From assembly GCA_031253985.1 (NCBI GenBank), contig JAIRVH010000099.1, positions 1 through 64,000 on the forward strand: a DNA stretch of 64,000 nt, given 5' to 3'. Below the pieces are notes generated by a model. The model had not been told where the DNA came from. It was given only the letters and a program-made list of their open reading frames with translations, and did no database searches. This document shows positions 54,893 to 61,540 of this stretch, piece after piece. The DNA comes from Sphingobacterium sp. GTDB lineage: Bacteria; Bacteroidota; Bacteroidia; Sphingobacteriales; Sphingobacteriaceae. Position numbers and translations under genes: made by a program. Within the stretch, counting starts at the first letter, position 1. The number at the start of each line of letters is the position of its first letter.

Positions 54893-56385
54893 TGAGAATA
54901 AAAATTGGACTTTCCCTCATCCTGCTTGGATGGGGGACCCTTTTTGCACAGCAAAAGAAAAAACAGCATAAACTCCCTAATATCATCTTCTTTTATGCAG
55001 ACGATTTAGGATATGCCGAAACCGAGCCTTATGGGCAGCGTTTGATCAAAACACCCAATATCCAGCAACTGGCACATGAGGGTATGCGCTTTATCAATCA
55101 TTACACAAGTACACCTGTATGTGCCCCAGCCCGATGCATGTTATTAACGGGCAAGCATGGCGGCCAATCTTACATCCGTGGAAATTATGAATTGGGCGGT
55201 TTCGCCGATAGCTTAGAGGCAGGTCAAATGCCGCTTCCCGAAGGAACCTTCACCATGGCTCACCTATTTAAAAAGGCCGGTTACCAGACTGCTGCCATTG
55301 GAAAATGGGGACTTGGCATGAATAATTCTACAGGAAGCCCCAATAAACAGGGATTCGACTATTTCTTCGGTTACCTAGACCAAAAACAGGCACACAATTA
55401 CTACCCCAGCCATCTCTGGGAAAATGAAACAAAATATCCGCTTCAGAATAAGGAAAAATTTGTCCATACACCGTTAGATTCCAACAAGGCCACTCCACAG
55501 GACTTCCAACAGTTCAACGGGAAGGAATATGCACCTGAACTGATGACCGCAAAGGCATTGACCTTTATTGACAAAAACCGAAATAAACCTTTTTTCCTAT
55601 ACTTGCCTTACACGTTGCCGCACCTGTCACTGCGGGTTCCCCAAGAATATGTAGATAGATATAAGGATCTGTTCCATGATAAGCCCTATTACGGACAAGA
55701 TGGCTATACCGCAACCCCCTATCCCAGGGCAACCTATGCCGGTATGATCACCTATCTGGATGACCAGGTAGGTATTCTAATGAAGCATATCAAATCCTTG
55801 GGAATCGATGACAACACCATTATTCTGTTTTCCAGTGACAACGGAACTGGCTTTAATGGGGGTATAGATTACCGCTTTTTCCGTAGTGTCGACTCGCTTA
55901 GGGGATTGAAAATGGATGTTTTTGAAGGCGGTATTAAAGTCCCGTTAATTGTCAGGTGGCCAAACCATATCAAAGCGAATTCTGAGACAGACTTAATTTC
56001 GGCCCAGTACGATCTCATGGCAACCTTCGCACAACTGATTCAGCAGAATCCTGGGCACAGCAATGGTCTATCCTTACTTCCAACCTGGCTCGGGCAAAAG
56101 AATAAACAGAAACATCACCAGTACCTCTATTTTGAATACCCCGAAAAAGGTGGTCAGATCGCTATACGGGAAGGACACTGGAAAGCTATAAAACTCGATT
56201 TAAAGAAGAATCCCAAAGCTAAATGGCAATTATACGATTTGACCACAGATCCTTGGGAAGAAAAGGATCTAGCGGCCCAATACCCGCAATTGATGCCGCA
56301 TTTTGATGAAATTGTTACCAAAGAACACCGACCTGCCCATATACAAGAATGGGAGATTGTAGCCAATAAGATGGTTAAAAAATAA
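54892..56385 (+). CDS. Arylsulfatase (S1 family), formylglycine type
   Basis: 497 aa with a signal peptide (ends TLFAQ). The formylglycine motif is CAPAR at Cys 77, the allowed Ala variant. It has YADDLGYAETEPYG, AIGKWGLG and SSDNGTGFNGG. TAATG links it to the preceding sulfatase (the two genes share one base), implying coupled translation. The motif variant and low similarity to its neighbour indicate a different sulfate position or sugar. Followed by a strong terminator that ends the FecR-to-sulfatase transcript. Confidence 0.92.
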   Translation: MRIKIGLSLILLGWGTLFAQQKKKQHKLPNIIFFYADDLGYAETEPYGQRLIKTPNIQQLAHEGMRFINHYTSTPVCAPARCMLLTGKHGGQSYIRGNYELGGFADSLEAGQMPLPEGTFTMAHLFKKAGYQTAAIGKWGLGMNNSTGSPNKQGFDYFFGYLDQKQAHNYYPSHLWENETKYPLQNKEKFVHTPLDSNKATPQDFQQFNGKEYAPELMTAKALTFIDKNRNKPFFLYLPYTLPHLSLRVPQEYVDRYKDLFHDKPYYGQDGYTATPYPRATYAGMITYLDDQVGILMKHIKSLGIDDNTIILFSSDNGTGFNGGIDYRFFRSVDSLRGLKMDVFEGGIKVPLIVRWPNHIKANSETDLISAQYDLMATFAQLIQQNPGHSNGLSLLPTWLGQKNKQKHHQYLYFEYPEKGGQIAIREGHWKAIKLDLKKNPKAKWQLYDLTTDPWEEKDLAAQYPQLMPHFDEIVTKEHRPAHIQEWEIVANKMVKK

Positions 56386-56406
56386 ATCAACTATTTTTTA
56401 ATGTCT

Positions 56407-56452
56407 AAAAACTTGGGTTGTCTGGATTGCATCATGACAACCCAAGTTTTTT
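56407..56452 (+). terminator. Terminator after the second sulfatase
   Basis: AAAAACTTGGGTTGTC and GACAACCCAAGTTTTT form a 16-bp perfect stem with a 13-nt loop and T run. It separates the sulfatases from the ECF sigma gene. Confidence 0.9.
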
Positions 56453-56576
56453 ATGTAATTTAGCAAAGCGATTCCTAGTAGGAGCGGCATGTGAATATAC
56501 CTATTGAATAACGTATAGACCCTAAAGGAGAAGAGTGTAATCCGAAGGCAAACGTGAAAATGATCAATAACCAAGT

Positions 56577-57170
56577 ATGCAGCAAAAAGAATCATACATC
56601 CATACGCTGAAAGAAGGTGATGAAACAGCTTTATGCTTTTTTATGGATCATTTTGGCCATTCATTGCGCTATTTCGCCTTTTCCTACCTCCGCAACAAAA
56701 CCGATGCAGAAGAAATTGTCTCCGATGTTTTTGTAAAGCTGTGGAATAATAGACAAAAGGTAGAAAATTATGAAAGCCTTAAAGCCTTTCTTTTTATCGC
56801 GACTAAAAATGCCTGCATTGATATACAAAGAACAGCTCAATTCAAAATACGTAAAGAAGAACTCGATATTCTGCAGCATATGTCGGTTCCGGAAGAAGAT
56901 GTACTCAAGAAAATATTCCGCACTGAACTCACCGAATTGCTGCTTGCTGAAATCAACTTGCTTCCCAGACAGCAGGCACAAATTTGCCGACTCAGCTTTC
57001 TGGACGGTTTGAACACAGAAGAAATTTGTGAAACATTGAACACCACCCCTTCGACCGTCTATTATGCAAGGTCAAAGGCATTATACGCATTAAAAGAACG
57101 GTTTAAATCGAAAAAATTTGAATACCTTACTATTATTATGCTATCCGCATGGTATGCTTTCAAGGGATAA
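56577..57170 (+). CDS. RNA polymerase ECF-type sigma factor (SigK-like Bacteroidota group)
   Basis: 197 aa. Region 2 contains RYFAFSYLRNKTDAEEIVSDVFVKLW, region 4 LPRQQAQICRLSFLDGLNTEEICETLNTTPSTVYYARSKALYAL. It ends with a hydrophobic tail (TIIMLSAWYAFKG), a frequent feature of Bacteroidota ECF factors. It is the likely partner of the FecR at 46834 but sits after the sulfatases behind its own 190-bp upstream region. A second copy of the last ten codons follows at 57217. Confidence 0.92.
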   Translation: MQQKESYIHTLKEGDETALCFFMDHFGHSLRYFAFSYLRNKTDAEEIVSDVFVKLWNNRQKVENYESLKAFLFIATKNACIDIQRTAQFKIRKEELDILQHMSVPEEDVLKKIFRTELTELLLAEINLLPRQQAQICRLSFLDGLNTEEICETLNTTPSTVYYARSKALYALKERFKSKKFEYLTIIMLSAWYAFKG

Positions 57171-57216
57171 ATACCTTCTCACCATCCTTCATATCCTAAC
57201 CTTGAAATAGATCGAT

Positions 57217-57249
57217 ATGCTGTCTGCATGGTATGCTTTCAAAGGTTAA
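57217..57249 (+). pseudogene. C-terminal remnant of a second ECF sigma factor gene
   Basis: Ten codons plus TAA encode MLSAWYAFKG, identical to the end of the sigma factor 79 bp upstream. The four DNA differences (CTA/CTG, TCC/TCT, AAG/AAA, GGA/GGT) are all synonymous. Preserved protein with changed third positions points to a diverged paralogue whose body was deleted, rather than a fresh tandem duplication. Confidence 0.6.
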
Positions 57250-57353
57250 CCTCCTTCAACCAATAGGCCACCTACAGTCTCGCATCAAATTAAAAATACA
57301 AATAGCTGTTTATCAGAATAACTAAGGGGTTGATAATTGGAAAAAACTGGAAA

Positions 57354-57397
57354 TAAAAAAAGCTTAGCATTCGGTCGGGCGACCTGCTAAGCTTTTA
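57354..57397 (-). terminator. Terminator of the sRNA candidate
   Basis: AAAAGCTTAGCA and TGCTAAGCTTTT form a 12-bp stem with an inner 5-bp stem. The longer T run (TTTTTTTA) is on the minus strand, so that is the likely direction. Confidence 0.8.
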
Positions 57398-57434
57398 TAA
57401 ATACCTCTTTGTAAGAGGCAATCAACCTAAACCT
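57354..57434 (-). ncRNA. Candidate small RNA, about 80 nt
   Basis: A consensus promoter at 57439-57471 predicts a start near 57434. The RNA would fold into a small hairpin (CCTCTT-ACA-AAGAGG) and a strong terminator hairpin, AAAAGCTTAGCA paired with TGCTAAGCTTTT around an inner GGTCG/CGACC stem, followed by a T run. It has no ORF of useful length. It is not a family I recognise. Independent promoter, compact length and matched terminator together make this a good sRNA candidate. Confidence 0.6.
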
Positions 57435-57438
57435 AGGA

Positions 57439-57471
57439 CAAAGATAATGCTTCAAATGATATAAACAAAAA
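57439..57471 (-). promoter_or_regulatory. Promoter of the sRNA candidate
   Basis: Minus strand: TTTTTG (57466-57471), exactly 19 bp, TATCTTTG (57439-57446). Both boxes and the spacing match the Bacteroidota -33/-7 consensus. Confidence 0.7.
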
Positions 57472-57537
57472 TTTTGTTATATTTTTTTTCAACTCCCATA
57501 AATTTGTTTTAAGATAGCTGTCACAAAAGGAATAGTA

Positions 57538-57554
57538 AGTGTACAATGTACACT
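57538..57554. promoter_or_regulatory. 17-bp perfect palindrome, possible operator
   Basis: AGTGTACA-A-TGTACACT is a perfect inverted repeat around one central base, the form of a dimeric repressor site. It lies about 70 bp upstream of the sRNA promoter and 350 bp before ribE. Confidence 0.4.
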
Positions 57555-57875
57555 ACAATCTTTTTGCATTTTTCAACAGGTCATTTTTCGACTGCCGACA
57601 TTCAAATCCTCCCACTGCCATATTTAACCCTAGCATTAGTTATATTTATCAATGCACGAGCTGTCATTCTCTTTTATTATTTTCTTTTCCTGAGAAAAGG
57701 AATGGCCCCCATAAATTCACCCATCGACTGACGGCAATTAGGAATTGACTTCTAAATATCTCTGACTGCCCTACTTCCTGTGGACATCGGAACTAAATTT
57801 CAATTATCCAACCTAGGTCATCACAACAGCCGTATTTGTAGGGGCTAAACATGGATATTTCAGTTAATTATTTAG

Positions 57876-57883
57876 TAACTTTG
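57876..57883 (+). promoter_or_regulatory. -7 promoter element of ribE
   Basis: TAACTTTG matches TAnnTTTG, ending 20 bp before the ATG at 57904. The short leader leaves no room for an FMN riboswitch. Confidence 0.5.
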
Positions 57884-57903
57884 AATCAATCAAAAAAAAT
57901 AGC

Positions 57904-58494
57904 ATGTTTACTGGAATCATAGAAACCTTAGGAAAAATAGAAAATATCGAACAGGAGAAAAGTAATATCCATTTTTACGTCAGTTCCCCTATATCCAATG
58001 AACTCAAAATAGACCAAAGTGTAAGTCACAATGGTGTTTGTCTTACAGTCGTGGGGTTGAACAATGACCTACATAAAGTTACAGCAATTGATGAAACCTT
58101 GCAGAAGACAAATCTGGCTCAGTTAAAGGTAGGTGACTTGATCAATCTAGAACGTTGTACACTAGCCGGCGGAAGATTTGATGGCCATATCGTTCAGGGC
58201 CATGTCGATCAGACTGCCCTTTGTATCCAAAAGAAAGACGAAAACGGGAGTTTTATTTTCACCTTCCAATATGATGTTTCTAAACAAAATATTACCGTAG
58301 AAAAAGGGTCCATTACTGTAAATGGCATTAGTTTGACGGTCGTAGATTCCAGAGACGATCAGTTTTCCGTTGCAATCATTCCCTATACGCTTGAGCACAC
58401 CAACTTACAGCAGGTTGAAGTGGGTAGCACAGTCAACTTAGAGTTTGATATTATCGGGAAATATGTCACTAAAATTATGGCTTTGCGCGGTTAA
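57904..58494 (+). CDS. ribE: Riboflavin synthase, alpha subunit
   Basis: Converts two 6,7-dimethyl-8-ribityllumazines to riboflavin. 196 aa, the usual size, with two tandem lumazine-binding domains: first MFTGIIETLG and SHNGVCLTV with GHIVQGHVD, second ITVNGISLTVV with VEVGSTVNLEFDIIGKY. It stands alone rather than in a rib operon, has its own promoter, and no riboswitch is visible. Confidence 0.95.
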   Translation: MFTGIIETLGKIENIEQEKSNIHFYVSSPISNELKIDQSVSHNGVCLTVVGLNNDLHKVTAIDETLQKTNLAQLKVGDLINLERCTLAGGRFDGHIVQGHVDQTALCIQKKDENGSFIFTFQYDVSKQNITVEKGSITVNGISLTVVDSRDDQFSVAIIPYTLEHTNLQQVEVGSTVNLEFDIIGKYVTKIMALRG

Positions 58495-58504
58495 AAAAAT
58501 TCGG

Positions 58505-58545
58505 TAAGCTTCCTTTGGCCGACCTTAGATCAAAGGAAGCTTATT
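58505..58545. terminator. Bidirectional terminator between ribE and the ClC gene
   Basis: TAAGCTTCCTTTG and CAAAGGAAGCTTA form a 13-bp perfect stem with a 13-nt loop. The T runs are short on both strands. Confidence 0.7.
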
Positions 58546-58567
58546 TCAACGAGTATACCTCCTCGAA

Positions 58568-60367
58568 TTACTCTAAATAGTGGCCCTGGCGTATTAATAA
58601 TGCCCTATATTTATTAAATACACTCGATTTGGAAACAAAACCCATGTATTTATTTTCATCGCCCAAAACCGGAAGTATCCAAGTGTCGTCCTTATTCATT
58701 TTGGCCATCACAATTTCCATATTTTCATTGATTCCTACGGTATCATTGGGCTTCTGAGCTAATTTTTCAAAAGGAGTATCTCCCCCATCGACTTCACCCA
58801 ATAGGACAGAAAATAGAAACTCGCTATAGAGAAGCCCCATAAATTTGCCTTCGTAATCAACCACCGGAAAGATATTGCGTTTACTGTGGATGATGTCCGT
58901 TTGCCGGCCTTTAGGTGTTTCATCGGGACGTAAGATGACAAAATTCGTTTCCAATACATATTTTATCCGCATCATGCTTAACACAGATCGATCTTTATCC
59001 TCATAAGAAATGAGATCTCCAGACTCTGCCAATACCTTGGTGTAAATTGAATGCTTTAAAACAGACCGATTGATCAGATAGGAAATTGAACAGACCAGCA
59101 TCAGTGGAACCATTAAAGTGTAGCCTCCAGTCACTTCTGCAATCAAGAATATCCCCGTCAATGGCGCATGCATAATACCGCTCAAAGCTCCGGCCATGCC
59201 TGCTACCACAAAATTTGGCACATTTAATTCGGCAATTCCGGTCAGGTTGACGCCGTAAGAAAATGCAAAGCCCAATAGCCCCCCCATCACCAGACTTGGA
59301 CCAAAAACACCCCCATTGCCGCCACCATTTAGGGTAAATAATGCAGCAAAGGATTTCCCGAATAAAGTCAATATGGTATAGCCAAAGACTACTAATCCAA
59401 TATCCTTATAGTCTGAAAACAAGCTATTCTTAACAATTGAATTAAACTGTCCATTGAGAATCTGCTGAATCGTAATGTAGCCCTCACCATAAAGTGCTGG
59501 AAAAACGAAAATCATCAAACCTAAGGCGATACCGCTGACCCAGACTTTATTATAGGGATTTTTAATTTTTGAAAACCATTTTCCGACACTTCTGGAAACA
59601 CGGGCAAAGTAAATGGTATAAAGACCGATCAACACCGCCAATAGCAAATAGAACAACAACGCAGAAACCTGCCAATCGGAATTGAACGTACTGAATAGCG
59701 GCTCATTGTAAAGCACCCGCGAGACAACAGAAGCCAAAGCCGATGAAATCAGTAAAGGAATAAACACTGGAATGGAAAACTCAGGCAGTAAGATCTCGAT
59801 CGCAAAAATCATCCCCGCCAAAGGACTGTTAAAAGCACCTGAAATTCCCGCTGCTGCCCCACAGGCCAATAACATCGTGACCTCTTTATACTGTAGCCCA
59901 AAAAAACGGGCAATATTCGAGCCAATGGAAGATCCTCCCAAAGCAACTGGAGCCTCAAGACCACAGGAACCACCAAAGCCGACCGTAATGGCCGACGTAA
60001 CCACCTGCGAATAGATATTGCTCGGATCCAAACGGCTTCCTTTCCGGCTGATGGCATAGATGATCGGTGTGATTCCATGCTCCATCTTCTTCCCTTTCAG
60101 AAACTTCCGGACAAAAAACACACTGAGTAATATCCCAATTAATGGAAATATCAAGTACACCGAGTATTTGACTTTCCAATCGATATCGTCCTGTATAGTT
60201 GCTGCAATAAAATGGGTTAGCCTTTTTAGGACAGATGCCATAATACCGCCGACAATTCCAACCACAAACGCCAATAGAATGATAAAATTTCTGTTCGAAA
60301 CTTTCTTCATTCGCCATTGATTGATCTGATCTATTTTCCTAAAAAAACGTCCCTTGAGGTTTCTCAT
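58568..60367 (-). CDS. ClC-family chloride channel/antiporter with CBS pair
   Basis: 599 aa. The ClC core shows GGSCGLEAPVALGGSSIGS in place of the classic GREGP filter segment, and LNGGGNGGVFGPSLVMGG for the later selectivity region. A C-terminal pair of CBS domains begins near residue 455 (NFVILRPDE, then FEKLAQKPNDTVGINENMEIVMAKM). The missing Arg of GREGP is seen in other ClC subgroups; whether it is channel or antiporter is unclear. It starts 6 bp after oxyR in the same direction, so the two are an operon. Confidence 0.88.
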   Translation of the reverse strand: MRNLKGRFFRKIDQINQWRMKKVSNRNFIILLAFVVGIVGGIMASVLKRLTHFIAATIQDDIDWKVKYSVYLIFPLIGILLSVFFVRKFLKGKKMEHGITPIIYAISRKGSRLDPSNIYSQVVTSAITVGFGGSCGLEAPVALGGSSIGSNIARFFGLQYKEVTMLLACGAAAGISGAFNSPLAGMIFAIEILLPEFSIPVFIPLLISSALASVVSRVLYNEPLFSTFNSDWQVSALLFYLLLAVLIGLYTIYFARVSRSVGKWFSKIKNPYNKVWVSGIALGLMIFVFPALYGEGYITIQQILNGQFNSIVKNSLFSDYKDIGLVVFGYTILTLFGKSFAALFTLNGGGNGGVFGPSLVMGGLLGFAFSYGVNLTGIAELNVPNFVVAGMAGALSGIMHAPLTGIFLIAEVTGGYTLMVPLMLVCSISYLINRSVLKHSIYTKVLAESGDLISYEDKDRSVLSMMRIKYVLETNFVILRPDETPKGRQTDIIHSKRNIFPVVDYEGKFMGLLYSEFLFSVLLGEVDGGDTPFEKLAQKPNDTVGINENMEIVMAKMNKDDTWILPVLGDENKYMGFVSKSSVFNKYRALLIRQGHYLE

Positions 60368-60373
60368 ATCTTC

Positions 60374-61312
60374 CTATTGAAAGCTCAACACTTCCTTCTT
60401 CTTTTTTGTTTTGAATTTATCCGGTACTACCGCCAATATTTCTCTTTCCAACGCCTGGATCGCATGTCGCTTTACAAAATTCTGCGTCGTCACCAAGGAA
60501 ATCTCCCGTACAGGTTCCGGTGATTTGAAATAACGGATCCTATCCAATTGTTCATCGGAATAATCCCAGATCGACAGTTCAGGCAATATGGTAATGCCGT
60601 CGTTGATATCAACCATACGTTTCAGCGTTTCCACACTTCCGGTATTATATTCAAAGCGCCCCGTTAGATCCTGATTGTGTTTATGATGACAAATATTGAG
60701 CACTTGACCGCGCATGCAATGTCCTTCATTAAGCAGCCAGAGTTTATCGTCGGCAATATCATCGCCGCTAAGTACTTTCTTCCCGAACAAAGGACTATTG
60801 GTAGAAATATAAGCGACAAAGTTCTCATAGAAAAGCGGGGATTCTAAGATGCCCGGATCATTTAGCGGAGTCGACAACACACCACAATCCAAAAGTCCTA
60901 CTTTCAGTTCATGGACAATTCGCTCTGTCGTATATTCCCAGATCTGTAATTGCAGCTTCGGGTACTTTTCCATAAATGTGGTCAGCACATTCGGCAGTAA
61001 ATATGGAGCGATCGTCGGTATAACCCCCACCTTTAACGTCCCCTCAATTTCTCCTTTTTTATCCTGCACAATCTCATTAATCTTTCGGCTTTCCGTGAGC
61101 ACCAACCGGGCCTGAAGAATAATTTTCTCACCGATTTCTGTAGGAATAACAGGCTGACGGCTCCGATCGAAAATCTTCGCCCCTAAAGACTCTTCAAGTT
61201 TTTGTATTTGCATACTCAACGTAGGTTGCGTAACAAAACATTTTTCAGCAGCTGCAACAAAACTTCGGTAGGTATCAACAGCTATAATATATTCCAGTTG
61301 GACTAAGGTCAT
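60374..61312 (-). CDS. oxyR: Hydrogen-peroxide-sensing LysR-family regulator OxyR
   Basis: 312 aa from the Met at 61312 (MTLVQLEYIIAVDTYRS). The ORF-track start at 61333 adds 7 residues and would overlap the promoter. An N-terminal winged helix has FVAAAEKCFVTQPTLSMQIQKLE. The regulatory domain carries NEGHCMRGQVLNIC, whose cysteines fall at 199 and 208, the same numbers as the redox pair of E. coli OxyR. Probably activates peroxide defence genes; co-transcribed with the ClC channel. Confidence 0.93.
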   Translation of the reverse strand: MTLVQLEYIIAVDTYRSFVAAAEKCFVTQPTLSMQIQKLEESLGAKIFDRSRQPVIPTEIGEKIILQARLVLTESRKINEIVQDKKGEIEGTLKVGVIPTIAPYLLPNVLTTFMEKYPKLQLQIWEYTTERIVHELKVGLLDCGVLSTPLNDPGILESPLFYENFVAYISTNSPLFGKKVLSGDDIADDKLWLLNEGHCMRGQVLNICHHKHNQDLTGRFEYNTGSVETLKRMVDINDGITILPELSIWDYSDEQLDRIRYFKSPEPVREISLVTTQNFVKRHAIQALEREILAVVPDKFKTKKKKEVLSFQ

Positions 61313-61330
61313 CTTACTATCTTTAAAGCA

Positions 61331-61338
61331 CAAAATTA
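61331..61338 (-). promoter_or_regulatory. -7 promoter element of oxyR
   Basis: Minus strand TAATTTTG matches TAnnTTTG about 19 bp before the start codon at 61312, and overlaps the alternative start at 61333, which it helps rule out. Confidence 0.5.
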
Positions 61339-61501
61339 CGAATCCTGTCGTAAACCCTTGTCAATCCTTTGATAATTTAAAAGGTTGAATGGATATTTGG
61401 CCTGCCCATTATACAATAAATACCTTGCCAAAAAGCCACTGTCTATCCACTATTGTTACATTAGTTAGCATAAAAAGTCGGTTTCATCAAAAACCTTTTC
61501 T

Positions 61502-61509
61502 TAAATTTG
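61502..61509 (+). promoter_or_regulatory. -7 promoter element of the S46 peptidase gene
   Basis: TAAATTTG matches TAnnTTTG, ending 31 bp before the ATG at 61541. Confidence 0.45.
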
Positions 61510-61540
61510 GAGATTTACAACAGTTGATAGTTAAAATCCT

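Larger units (their letters stand above)
57250..57903. other. Intergenic region with sRNA candidate before ribE
   Basis: No convincing protein gene. It contains the minus-strand sRNA with its promoter and terminator, a palindrome at 57538 and the ribE promoter. A hydrophobic 61-codon ORF starting inside the palindrome (57546) is probably chance. Confidence 0.5.

Noticed and set aside
57546-57731. 61-aa hydrophobic ORF
   Set aside because: Starts inside a palindrome, no ribosome-binding site, overlapping ORFs in another frame, AT-rich DNA easily yields hydrophobic frames.
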